This document shows positions 13,641 to 20,321 of a stretch of 22,805 nt of DNA, in pieces. The DNA comes from a virus: positions 1-22,805 of the IMG/VR virus record IMGVR_UViG_3300010379_000064; one strand, written 5' to 3'. The notes beneath the pieces are model-generated. The model did not search any database and was not told the DNA's origin. It was given only the letters and a program-made list of their open reading frames with translations. A program made the position numbers and the translations under genes. The stretch's first letter is position 1. Every line of letters starts with the position of its first letter.

Positions 13641-13671
13641 GAGCCTTCGCCCGATGGCGGGGGCTCTTCTC
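13641..13671 (+). terminator. Hairpin with T-rich flank just before the capsid gene
   Basis: GAGCCTTCGCC pairs with GGCGGGGGCTC (two G-U pairs) around loop CGAT, giving an 11-bp stem at 13641-13666. It is followed by TTCTCGTT, as in an intrinsic terminator or attenuator. A small second hairpin TTCTC-GTT-GAGAA (13667-13679) overlaps the start of the capsid ribosome site. GGCTC recurs at 13683-13687, so an alternative pairing is available. Confidence 0.5.
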
Positions 13672-13692
13672 GTTGAGAAAGGGGCTCCGGCC

Positions 13693-15075
13693 ATGTCCGA
13701 GCTTCGCGAGGCGCTCACCGCCGCTGGCGCAAGCGCCCTTATCCCCAAGATCATCGACCCGATCCTGGTCGAGTACCAGCGCCGTTTCGCCCCGCTGTGC
13801 CGGTCCGTTCCGACGCAGCCCTGGAAGGGCGACATCTACTACTTCAACCAGCGCACGACTGTCGCGAGCGGCGGCTTCGTCCCCGACGGCGGCGCCCGGC
13901 CCATCTCCACCTCGGTGTACGTGCAGAACCAGTACCAGATGAAGCACGTCCTGACCGTGGGCGGCGTCACCGGGTACACCCAGGAAGTCACCCAGATGGT
14001 CATCGGTGACCTGCGGGCCACTGAAATCATGGGCGCGATCCAGGGCTACTACTGGGACGTCGAGTGCGCCATGGTGTGGGGCTGCGCACTGGCGACCGCG
14101 AACCAGGCGCAGCCGCAGTTCGACGGCCTCGACATCCTCGTGTCCGACTTCACCACCGGCTACAAGAACTCGATCGACTTCGGCGGGAACTCGCTGTCGC
14201 TGGCGATGCTCGACCAGGTGATCAACACCGTCTCCCGGAACTCCTCCCAGCCGGTGCGGGACTCGAGCTGGCAGTTCATCATGTCGACCACGGCGATCGC
14301 GAAGATCGAGCAGCTGCTGACGAACCAGCAGCGGTTCACCCAGGTCGAGATCGCCCCCGGACTCCTGGTGTCCAGCTACAAGAACGTCCCGCTGGTGCCG
14401 ACGTCGTTCCTGAGCCCGTACGGCTACTCGATGGGCACCGTCACCGCGGCCACCGCGACCATCGGCGGGACGATCCCGCTGTCCACCACCTACAAGTACG
14501 TCCTCGCCCCGGTGATCGCGCGGCAGGGCGAGACGCTCCCGTCGGCCGAGGTGTCCCAGGCCACCGGCGGCGGCACCTCCACGAACACCATCACCCTGTC
14601 GTTCACCCCGCCCACCGGCCTGGACGGCCTGTCGCCGCAGTCGTACAAGGTGTACCGGACCGCGGCGGGCGGGCCGCCGGGGTCGGAGACGTTCCTCGGC
14701 TACGTCGACGCGACCGTGGGCCTGGCCGCCGACGGCGTCACGCCCGTCCTGACCAACCAGATCGTCGACACCGGCACCGCGCTGGTGCCGCAGAACTCGA
14801 CCGGCCCGACCGTCCCGTCGACCCTGCCGACCGTGTACTTCGGGACGAACGCGAGCCTGCTGCCCCTGGCAGCCGGCGAGGAGTCGTTCTACCTCATCAG
14901 CCGGGACCGGAACAACGTGGTCAGGCCGTACGTGAGGGAGGCACACCCGGTCGACGTGTATCCAACCACCGCAAGCCCGGACACACTTCCTTACGCAATC
15001 ATAGGTGACACGGTGTTTGCCGTGCGGACCAGCCGATTTGTTGGCCGGGGCGCACGCATGAATCCGTCGCTGTAA
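13693..15075 (+). CDS. Major capsid protein (HK97 fold) with an inserted beta domain
   Basis: The 460-residue product starts at ATG 13693 (MSELREALTAAGASALIP) with GAGAAAGGGG upstream; the ATG at 13612 would add 27 residues spanning a hairpin. It has the features of an HK97-type capsid protein: an N-terminal helical arm, a beta extension (KGDIYYFNQRTTVASGGFVPDGGARP), the spine-helix region, and a P-domain with SSWQFIMSTTAIAKIEQLL. Residues ~247-378 appear to be an inserted module with the strand pattern of a fibronectin-III/Ig-like domain (TTYKYVLAPVIARQGETLPSAE … SYKVYRTAAGG). The fold resumes with TVYFGTNASLLPL and ends in TVFAVRTSRFVGRGARMNPSL. The last ~30 codons use unusual triplets. It follows the protease/scaffold genes as expected. 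Confidence 0.85.
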   Translation: MSELREALTAAGASALIPKIIDPILVEYQRRFAPLCRSVPTQPWKGDIYYFNQRTTVASGGFVPDGGARPISTSVYVQNQYQMKHVLTVGGVTGYTQEVTQMVIGDLRATEIMGAIQGYYWDVECAMVWGCALATANQAQPQFDGLDILVSDFTTGYKNSIDFGGNSLSLAMLDQVINTVSRNSSQPVRDSSWQFIMSTTAIAKIEQLLTNQQRFTQVEIAPGLLVSSYKNVPLVPTSFLSPYGYSMGTVTAATATIGGTIPLSTTYKYVLAPVIARQGETLPSAEVSQATGGGTSTNTITLSFTPPTGLDGLSPQSYKVYRTAAGGPPGSETFLGYVDATVGLAADGVTPVLTNQIVDTGTALVPQNSTGPTVPSTLPTVYFGTNASLLPLAAGEESFYLISRDRNNVVRPYVREAHPVDVYPTTASPDTLPYAIIGDTVFAVRTSRFVGRGARMNPSL

Positions 15076-15081
15076 GCAAGC

Positions 15082-15123
15082 TCGCCGGTCCCGGCTCCGG
15101 TTCCCGCCGGCCGGGACCGGCGA
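15082..15123 (+). terminator. Strong hairpin directly after the capsid gene
   Basis: TCGCCGGTCCCGG at 15082-15094 is the exact complement of CCGGGACCGGCGA at 15111-15123, giving 13 perfect pairs only 6 bases after the capsid stop. There is no clear T tract, so it could be a factor-dependent terminator or an mRNA stabiliser that sets the 3' end of a capsid transcript. Confidence 0.6.
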
Positions 15124-15163
15124 CCCAGTCCGGCCCAGGGCGTCACCAGGGAAGGCGGCTCTC

Positions 15164-15481
15164 ATGCTGCTCGCGAAGGACTCAGGCGGCACCACGATCA
15201 TGCACGGCCGGGTGCCGTACACGTGGGAGAAAGACGGCGACGTCATCGAAGTGCCTGATGACCTCGGGGCGGAGCTGCTGGGCATCAGGGGAGGCGGGTA
15301 CTCCGAGGCGGCGGCGACCCGCGCGGCGCTGAAGTCCGCCGCGGCGGCGAAGGCCAAGGCAGACGCCGATGCCGCGGCCGAGGCGGCCAGAGTTCAGGCT
15401 GAGGCCGACGCTGAAACCGCCAGGGACGATCCCGGCGCGGATGGTGACGGCCAGGACGCGCCGAAGGGCGACGGGGCGTAG
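15164..15481 (+). CDS. Small capsid-associated protein with an Ala-rich helical tail
   Basis: ATG 15164 is preceded by GGGAAGGCGG. The 105-residue product has a short beta domain (TTIMHGRVPYTWEKDGDVIEVPDDLGAELLGIRGGGYSE); the segment V-P-D-D-L…L-L is common in small proteins encoded right after actinophage capsid genes. The rest is a highly charged Ala-rich helix (RAALKSAAAAKAKADADAAAEAARVQAE) and an acidic disordered tail. The gene at 17615 has a similar plan (small N-terminal domain, low-complexity tail). The role may be in head completion or decoration; no experimental function is known to me. Confidence 0.7.
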   Translation: MLLAKDSGGTTIMHGRVPYTWEKDGDVIEVPDDLGAELLGIRGGGYSEAAATRAALKSAAAAKAKADADAAAEAARVQAEADAETARDDPGADGDGQDAPKGDGA

Positions 15482-15742
15482 GCTCCGGCGCGAGGAGTCG
15501 CCCATGAGTGCTGGCTTACGGCCGCGCTGACCACGCGGACTGGATCGGCCAGCCGGATACGGGATGCCGTGGCGCTCGCTCGCTGACCACACGCGAGCGT
15601 GGCGCAGTCGTTCGAATCGACACAGGCGACGCCCGGGTGCACGCGATGGGTCGCGCCGATGCCGGGAATGCGCGCGTCGCTACGTGCGCGAGCGCAGGAA
15701 GCGGTTGCGAGAAGCTGCGCCCTGACCATTTAAGGGGGGGCG
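15482..15742. other. Gap without a convincing gene; contains a mini-ORF, a hairpin and a dyad
   Basis: No open frame here has coding-like composition. A strong GAGGAG (15492-15497) precedes an 8-codon ORF (MSAGLRPR, 15504-15530). A hairpin CGCTCGC/GCGAGCG (15577-15583 with 15593-15599) is followed by the near-palindrome GTCG-TTCGAAT-CGAC (15607-15621). CGCTGACCAC occurs twice (15525-15534 and 15581-15590). The AAGGGGGGG near 15731-15739 is the ribosome site for the next gene. It may be a leader region or a decayed gene. Confidence 0.45.
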
Positions 15743-16405
15743 ATGCCGGACAACGGAACGCCCCTTTGCAGCTACACCCAGTTCACCAGCGGGCCGTTCG
15801 CTGACCTCGCCAGCGCCTGCACGCAGCCGTACGTCAACGACGTGCTGCTCGAGGCCACCCGGCAGTGCGAGGACGAGGTGGATCGCCGGCTCGCGCCGTT
15901 CACGGTCACGGAAACCCACCGGGCTGACGGGATCGACGCCGACGAGTACGGCGGCGCGGCCAACGTGCCCATGTCGATCACCTCCCAGCTCGGCATGTCC
16001 TACGCCCAGTCAATCGGCGGCCAGGATCTGGTCCGCCACTGCTGGCTTGATGAGAAGGCCAGCAAGTACCCCGACATGTGGCAGTACTCCGGCGTGTCGA
16101 TCGAGATCATCCGCTCCTTCGGCGGCACACAGGCCGTCCCGGCGGCTGCGCTGCTGAACGGGCCCGAGAACGATACCGGCCACGTGTGGTTCATGCTGGG
16201 GACGTTCCTGCCCGTCGGCTCCCGCATCCAGGTCACCTACTCCGGCGGGTACGTCCTGGCGACCCCTGCGAGCCTGGTGCGGGCGTGCAAGTTCATGGCG
16301 GCGTACGACATCGTCCGCGAGCTCCAGCCGGGCACCACCCAGCACGACCCGGAGCAGCTGCACACCGACGCGCTGCTGATATTGAGCAACTGGGTTAAGG
16401 ACTGA
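15743..16405 (+). CDS. Head-tail connector (adaptor) protein
   Basis: The 220-residue protein follows the capsid gene cluster and has the shape of phage head-tail adaptors of the gp6/gp15 class: an N-terminal helical region (YTQFTSGPFADLASACTQ, NDVLLEATRQCEDEVDRRLAPF), a central beta section (HVWFMLGTFLPVGSRIQVTYSGGYV), and a C-terminal helix bundle (PASLVRACKFMAAYDIVRELQPG … DALLILSNWVKD). Such proteins add to the portal ring and form the neck. The ATG at 15743 has a G-rich Shine-Dalgarno just upstream. A precise family match needs a profile search. Confidence 0.7.
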   Translation: MPDNGTPLCSYTQFTSGPFADLASACTQPYVNDVLLEATRQCEDEVDRRLAPFTVTETHRADGIDADEYGGAANVPMSITSQLGMSYAQSIGGQDLVRHCWLDEKASKYPDMWQYSGVSIEIIRSFGGTQAVPAAALLNGPENDTGHVWFMLGTFLPVGSRIQVTYSGGYVLATPASLVRACKFMAAYDIVRELQPGTTQHDPEQLHTDALLILSNWVKD

Positions 16406-16409
16406 GCGG

Positions 16410-16700
16410 GTGTTCCGGGCGCACCGGGCCAGGAGCGCCCGGACGTTCAAGGCCCACAAGGCCCGCACGGTCGCGCATTACAAGGCGCACGCCAAGAAGG
16501 CGCTCCGGCACAGGCGGACCCTGGCGCGGCCGTGGAAGCCGCCCCGGCCGGGCACGGCGAGGGCTTACCACTCGCTGCTGCATGTGCCGTCCGGGCGGAA
16601 CGCGCGCACGGTGCGGCCGGGCGGGAAGCCGAAGCCGTACAAGTCGCAGCTCAAGGGCGTGCCGGCCGGGTGGAAGCCGCGCAGGCAGCGGAGGCGGTGA
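16410..16700 (+). CDS. Very basic 96-residue protein
   Basis: GTG 16410 opens a product extraordinarily rich in Arg, Lys and His (AHKARTVAHYKAHAKKALRHRRT; ending KPRRQRRR), about 40% basic with almost no acidic residues. It lies between connector and tail terminator, where a head-closure protein is usually encoded, with tight spacing to both neighbours. It may bind DNA or the acidic connector interior. Basic composition could also reflect a shadow frame, but the region on the other strand has no better candidate. No family is recognised. Confidence 0.55.
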   Translation: MFRAHRARSARTFKAHKARTVAHYKAHAKKALRHRRTLARPWKPPRPGTARAYHSLLHVPSGRNARTVRPGGKPKPYKSQLKGVPAGWKPRRQRRR

Positions 16701-16703
16701 CCA

Positions 16704-17228
16704 GTGCCCGCTCCCTGGTACCCGCAGCCCGACATCACCGCCGACGTCGAGGACCACGAGGCGGCGTGGCTGAACACGACCGGCGACGGCGGCCCGCCGC
16801 TGAGCCAGTCCGCCGGCGGCCCGTGGGATGTGGTGCAGGCGTTCTGGCCGGGCAGCCGGCTCGGGCAGAAGAAACGCGGCGTCTACGTCACCTGCCGGGT
16901 CACCTCCGACGACCACGTGAACGCCCAGCGGTACCGCGACCAGTACACGATCGTGCTGAAGCTCACCTGGCCGGTGAAGACGCCGAACCCGCCGATAGCG
17001 GAGAACGAGCAGCGGGCGTTCAGCGCCGCGATCGGGCTCCTGCTCCAGCGGATCCGCGGCCCGCTGGGCGACAAGTCCCACGGCGGCCGGTTCCTGTCCG
17101 TCGGCGAGGTCCCCGGCCAGGCGAGCGGGCTCGTGGAGTACGAGGACCCGGAGGTCACGATCCCAGCGGACGGCGAACTGCGCGCCACGATCACTTATCA
17201 CGCCGATGAGAAGGAATTCAACGGGTGA
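16704..17228 (+). CDS. Tail terminator-like protein
   Basis: GTG 16704 opens 174 residues. The layout of helix and strands (GVYVTCRVTSDDHVNAQRYRDQYTIVLKLTWPV, EQRAFSAAIGLLLQRIRGPLGD, GELRATITYHADEKEFNG) fits tail-terminator/tail-completion proteins, which cap the tail tube and attach it to the head. Its position just before the tail tube gene supports this. Its last 11 bases overlap the 3' end of the convergent minus-strand gene at 17218. Family assignment is by pattern and order only. Confidence 0.6.
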   Translation: MPAPWYPQPDITADVEDHEAAWLNTTGDGGPPLSQSAGGPWDVVQAFWPGSRLGQKKRGVYVTCRVTSDDHVNAQRYRDQYTIVLKLTWPVKTPNPPIAENEQRAFSAAIGLLLQRIRGPLGDKSHGGRFLSVGEVPGQASGLVEYEDPEVTIPADGELRATITYHADEKEFNG

Positions 17229-17373
17229 GGAAGGGCCTGGGTCCGAGCGGCAGCCCGCACCGGGCGCAGCAGGGCTCCGGTATCCAGCCAGGGCCGTACC
17301 AGCGCTCCTCGTAGCCGCCCCGGACGGCCTGTCTGTGGCCCAGGACGCGGCAGATGACGCGGCTCATGGTCAT
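17218..17373 (-). CDS. 51-residue Cys-containing mini-protein on the minus strand
   Basis: ATG at 17373 overlaps the stop of the upstream minus-strand gene (ATGA), and the frame ends at TGA 17220-17218. The product (MTMSRVICRVLGHRQAVRGG…) has C8, H13 and a CC-A-R-C-G motif (C35, C36, C39), resembling half of a zinc ribbon, and aromatic residues in EERWYGPGW. Composition is clearly protein-like, unlike the plus-strand frame. It overlaps the tail-terminator gene end by 11 bases. Function unknown. Confidence 0.65.
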   Translation of the reverse strand: MTMSRVICRVLGHRQAVRGGYEERWYGPGWIPEPCCARCGLPLGPRPFLTR

Positions 17374-17576
17374 CGCCGCAGTCCGGCGCTCACGACGCTC
17401 GCAGCCTCACCCGGCGTCCGCGCTGACGATCGTCTGGCGAATGGCAGCCGGTCACGCCAGAGGCGGCGCGCAACGAAGCCCGCGAACTCGGCCGATGAGC
17501 CTATGACGGGACCCCACTGGTCGCCGCGCTCCACGTAGACGTTCCAGCCGATCGGCCGGGCCTTTCTGCGCATCAT
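17370..17576 (-). CDS. Small basic protein on the minus strand
   Basis: A 68-residue product starts at ATG 17576 (MMRRKARPIGWNVYVERG). The first 45 residues read as a folded domain (GWNVYVERGDQWGPVIGSSAEFAGFVARRLWRDRLPF), the tail is basic and Ala/Ser-rich. Its stop overlaps the start of the mini-gene at 17373. It faces the plus-strand gene at 17615 across 38 bases. The plus frames across 17229-17614 have no coding-like product. Family not recognised. Confidence 0.6.
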   Translation of the reverse strand: MMRRKARPIGWNVYVERGDQWGPVIGSSAEFAGFVARRLWRDRLPFARRSSARTPGEAASVVSAGLRR

Positions 17577-17614
17577 CCCGCCAGTCTCCCACCCACCACG
17601 CCAGGAGGTCAGCC

Positions 17615-17971
17615 GTGTGGTTCCGCAACATCTCCGGCGAGGTCCTGCACCTGTTCGACCGCGGCCTCAGCGTCGGCCCGGGCGGGGAGTTCGAGTGGCC
17701 CGGCTGGGACCGCGCCGGGCACGGCGTCATCACCGGCTTCGTCCCGGTCGACGGGCCGGGCGGTGAGGTGACCGGCTACCCGGAGCCGTCCGCTGAGCCC
17801 GCAGCCGGGACGCCGCCCGGCAGCGGCGAAGACCCGCCGCCCGCAGCAGGCACAGGCACGCCGAAGCCGGTCCCGGTCATCGCCGCGCCGGGCAAGCCAC
17901 CGGGCGCCAGCCCGGCACCTGACAGCACCGGCACTCCGGCCGGGACCAAGCCCGCAGGGGAGACGGCATGA
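17615..17971 (+). CDS. Small protein with a Pro-rich tail, before the tail tube gene
   Basis: GTG 17615 has a strong AGGAGG seven bases upstream. The 118-residue product has a compact N-terminal domain (MWFRNISGEVLHLFDRGLSVGPGGEFEWPGW) and a long disordered Pro/Ala/Gly/Thr tail. The plan resembles the protein at 15164. The stop overlaps the tail tube start (ATGA), so it is co-translated with it. It may assist tail tube assembly, but that is inference. Confidence 0.7.
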   Translation: MWFRNISGEVLHLFDRGLSVGPGGEFEWPGWDRAGHGVITGFVPVDGPGGEVTGYPEPSAEPAAGTPPGSGEDPPPAAGTGTPKPVPVIAAPGKPPGASPAPDSTGTPAGTKPAGETA

Positions 17972-19137
17972 GCGGCATCCTTTCCCGGCTCGTCAAACTC
18001 GGCCTCGCCAAGGAAGCCACCCCCTACACCTACACGGTGCCCACCGTTTCCATCCCGTTCAACACCGGCACCAAATACGTCGACTCGATCATCCCGCTGC
18101 GCGACGAGTCGTACCGGAACAACGACGTCATCCTCCAGGGCCTCGTCCAGGGCCCGGCGCAGGACGACTGGTCCATCGGCGTCAACGGCTACTCCGACCT
18201 GGCAGGCCACTGGTTCCGCGCCATGATCGGCCCGGATGTGGTCACCGCCGGGGTGTCCACCACCCTGGCGTCCAACAGCGCGGCCAACGCGACCTCCCTG
18301 ACCCTGACCGCGACCGTGCCGACCGGCTCGGTCATCCAGATCTCCGACTCCGCCGGCGCGAACCTGGAGTACGTGAAGGTCACCACCATCGGGACGGCCG
18401 CGACCGTGGTGGTCGGCGGCGGCACGGGCGGCAACTCGACGAAGTTCGCCCACACCGCGGCCGGCGGGAGCGTGCTCAGCCCGACGCTGCACACGTTCAA
18501 GCAGAACCGGTCGTTCTTCACCGTCTGGCCCACCTACAGCCTGACGACTGACGACGGCGTGGACCAGCTCGGCTGGGCCGGGTGCGTCATGTCCGAGCTG
18601 GGCATCAAGATCGACCCGAAGTCGTTCATCACGTTCGCGCCGAAGTACACCGGCATGCCGTCGTCGGTGCAGTCCACGTTCGCCTACGCGGCGTCCGGCG
18701 TGCAGCCGCAGGTCGGCTGGGGCTGGACCGTCACCAACGCCGGCGCGGCGTCCACCAGGGGACTCACCGCGGACCTGACGCTCAAGCGGCCCCTCGAGGT
18801 CGTCCAGTCCTCCGACGGCACGCAGGCGCCGCGGGAGCTGTTCGCCGGGGCGATGGAAATCGACGGCACGTACAAGGCGATCTTCGAGTCAGACGCCGAC
18901 CTGAGCCTCTTCAAGTCCTACGTCCAGTCGCCGACCGTTCACACCCTCACCCAGCCGGTGCTGCTCGGCGGCCAGATCCTGGCCATCACCATGACCAGCT
19001 CCGGCTACACCACCGGCGAGAAGGACGTCTCGACGCCGTACCTGCAGCTCGCGCAGGCGTTCTCGGGCATCGGCAACACCACGGACGGCGGCGTAGCATC
19101 GGTCGCGCTGACCAACTGGGTCACCACCCAGTACTGA
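17968..19137 (+). CDS. Major tail tube protein
   Basis: This 389-residue protein starts at an ATGA overlap (MSGILSRLVKLGLAKEATPYT). It has the pattern of actinophage tail tube proteins: an opening with KEATPYTYTVPTVSIPF, segments with LRDESYRNNDVILQGL and GYSDLAGHWFRAMIG, and a C-terminal half with LTADLTLKRPLEVVQSS and LAITMTSSGYTTGEKDVSTPY. Residues ~90-170 carry an inserted beta unit (NATSLTLTATVPTGSVIQIS … KVTTIGTAATVVVGGG) of the type also seen at 3062. It polymerises into the hollow tail through which DNA passes. Location just upstream of the frameshifted chaperone genes is the standard order. Confidence 0.8.
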   Translation: MSGILSRLVKLGLAKEATPYTYTVPTVSIPFNTGTKYVDSIIPLRDESYRNNDVILQGLVQGPAQDDWSIGVNGYSDLAGHWFRAMIGPDVVTAGVSTTLASNSAANATSLTLTATVPTGSVIQISDSAGANLEYVKVTTIGTAATVVVGGGTGGNSTKFAHTAAGGSVLSPTLHTFKQNRSFFTVWPTYSLTTDDGVDQLGWAGCVMSELGIKIDPKSFITFAPKYTGMPSSVQSTFAYAASGVQPQVGWGWTVTNAGAASTRGLTADLTLKRPLEVVQSSDGTQAPRELFAGAMEIDGTYKAIFESDADLSLFKSYVQSPTVHTLTQPVLLGGQILAITMTSSGYTTGEKDVSTPYLQLAQAFSGIGNTTDGGVASVALTNWVTTQY

Positions 19138-19180
19138 GGTATCCGCACCATCCAGGTAACTACAGGCGGGAACAAGAACA

Positions 19181-19657
19181 ATGGCGGGATACGCGAACAG
19201 GGTCATCAAGAAGTCGTTTCCCGAGCTGGCGGAAGACGGTGACTACATAGAGGTCATCATCCGCAACCCGAAGACCGTGCCCCTTCCCCGGCTCATGCCG
19301 CCCGAGGCTGAGGCGCTGGTGGGCGAAGATGGCGCCGGCGTGGCCTCGGCGTCGACCGTGCAGAAGCTCGGCGCGATGGACGGTTTCCTGGCCGGCCTGG
19401 TCATCGGGTGGCACGTGTACGACGCCACCAGCGACGATGAGGACGACCAGCCGCTGCTGCCGCTGCCCGCCACGGCGGACAGCGTCGCGAAGCTCCCCTC
19501 GGTGATCAAGTCGTGGATGGTCGATGAGGTGGGAAAAGCCATGTCACCGAAGCAGACCGCGAGCCCGGCGGCTGGTACTTCGAGCACCTCCTCGCCGTCG
19601 CCGAATCCGTCTACGACGGAACCTGGTCCGGATCCGAGCCTCTCCCGGCCGAGCTGA
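19181..19657 (+). CDS. Tail assembly chaperone, short form (gpG-like)
   Basis: A 158-residue product starts at ATG 19181 (MAGYANRVIKKSFPELAEDGD). The N-terminal part with YIEVIIRNPKTVPLPRLMP and the helix GAMDGFLAGLVIGWHVYDATSDD resembles G-type chaperones that coat the tape measure during tail assembly. After the slippery site the frame encodes a low-complexity Ser/Pro/Thr tail (SSTSSPSPNPSTTEP), as expected for an under-constrained region. Most ribosomes should make this form. Confidence 0.8.
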   Translation: MAGYANRVIKKSFPELAEDGDYIEVIIRNPKTVPLPRLMPPEAEALVGEDGAGVASASTVQKLGAMDGFLAGLVIGWHVYDATSDDEDDQPLLPLPATADSVAKLPSVIKSWMVDEVGKAMSPKQTASPAAGTSSTSSPSPNPSTTEPGPDPSLSRPS

Positions 19658-19803
19658 CCGACTTCGAGCTGATGCAGGGGATGGGCTGGTCCTGGAGGCA
19701 GCTCGCCGAGGAGACGCCGCCGTACGTGAGGCGGTTCTGCCTGGATCTCCTGTCGGTGAAGCGGCGGATCGCGAAGGAGAACGCTGACCGGCCGCCTGGC
19801 TGA
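19181..19803 (+). CDS. Tail assembly chaperone, -1 frameshift form (gpGT-like)
   Basis: A -1 slip at 19531-19537 moves ribosomes into the frame ending at TGA 19801-19803, giving a product of about 207 residues. The T part continues with EADREPGGWYFEHLLAVAE…, then ELMQGMGWSWRQLAEETPPYVRRFCLDLLSVKRRIAKENA. That region has helical, coding-like composition and no start of its own. The new frame has a TGA at 19525-19527 just before the slippery site, so it can only be entered by frameshifting. Such G/GT pairs are conserved in long-tailed phages. Confidence 0.8.
19531..19537 (+). other. Slippery heptamer G-GGA-AAA for -1 frameshifting
   Basis: In the zero frame the codons are GTG GGA AAA GCC; slipping back one base re-pairs as GGG AAA. 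This heptamer type is used in many phage tail chaperone genes. Confidence 0.85.
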
Positions 19804-19815
19804 GCGGGAGGGCCG

Positions 19816-20307
19816 GTGGCCGTCAACGCAGCCGCGGACGCAGCGGCCCGGCTCCGCGTCATCCGCGACAGGGCCGCGACCACGGCACCGGTCGCGGCTG
19901 CGACGGCAGCGGGGCGTGCGGGCGAGACGATGGTCAAGATGACGCTCCAGCTGCGCACCCACGCGCTGGAAACGCCGACTCCGTCGCCGAGAGGGTCGCC
20001 GCCGGCGAAGATCTCCGGTGACCTGGCCAGGTCCGTGCAGCGCACCCCGGCCGTGCTGACGGGACCCGGCCGGGCGATGACGGCCTGGGGGCCGACCCTG
20101 TTCTACGGCACCGTCCAGGAATTCGGGTACCCGGACATCACCGCTAAGAACTTCCCGGTGCTCGGCAACCCGGCGGCGGGGTTCTTCGGCAAGTCGGTCA
20201 CGATCCCGGCCCGGCCGTTCATGCGGCCGTCTGCGGTGAAGCTGATTGAGTCCGGGACGTTCGGCAAGGTCACCGGTAAGGCGTTCCTGGCCGCACTCGA
20301 AGCCTGA
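19816..20307 (+). CDS. HK97 gp10-like neck/tail component
   Basis: GTG 19816 has GGGAGG upstream. The 163-residue product has a helical N-terminus (ADAAARLRVIRDRAATTAPVAAATAAGRAGETMVKMTLQL) and the core signature of the HK97-gp10 family: a Tyr-Gly…E-F-G segment (LFYGTVQEFGYPD) and an Arg-Pro-Phe-Met-Arg-Pro motif (IPARPFMRPSAVKLI). This family usually sits between head-tail connector and tail terminator. Here it lies after the tail chaperones and before the tape measure, which is unusual. Its role at the neck or tail is inferred from the family. Confidence 0.7.
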   Translation: MAVNAAADAAARLRVIRDRAATTAPVAAATAAGRAGETMVKMTLQLRTHALETPTPSPRGSPPAKISGDLARSVQRTPAVLTGPGRAMTAWGPTLFYGTVQEFGYPDITAKNFPVLGNPAAGFFGKSVTIPARPFMRPSAVKLIESGTFGKVTGKAFLAALEA

Positions 20308-20321
20308 GCCCAGCGGCGGGG

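Noticed and set aside
12430-15357. 975-codon open frame on the minus strand opposite protease and capsid genes
   Set aside because: It is antisense to two strongly supported genes, its translation is Arg/Gly/Val/His-rich without motifs, and long shadow frames are usual in GC-rich DNA.
15595-15635. tRNA-like words (GTGGCGCAGTCG, GTTCGAATC)
   Set aside because: No acceptor stem or anticodon arm can be built around them; at most a decayed fragment or chance dyad.
15508-15804. 98-codon plus-strand frame across the gap after the capsid accessory gene
   Set aside because: Composition is not coding-like and it runs into the connector gene in another frame.
17225-17314. 29-codon plus-strand ORF with GTGA overlap after the tail terminator gene
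   Set aside because: It lies opposite the more protein-like 51-residue minus-strand gene and has no features of its own.
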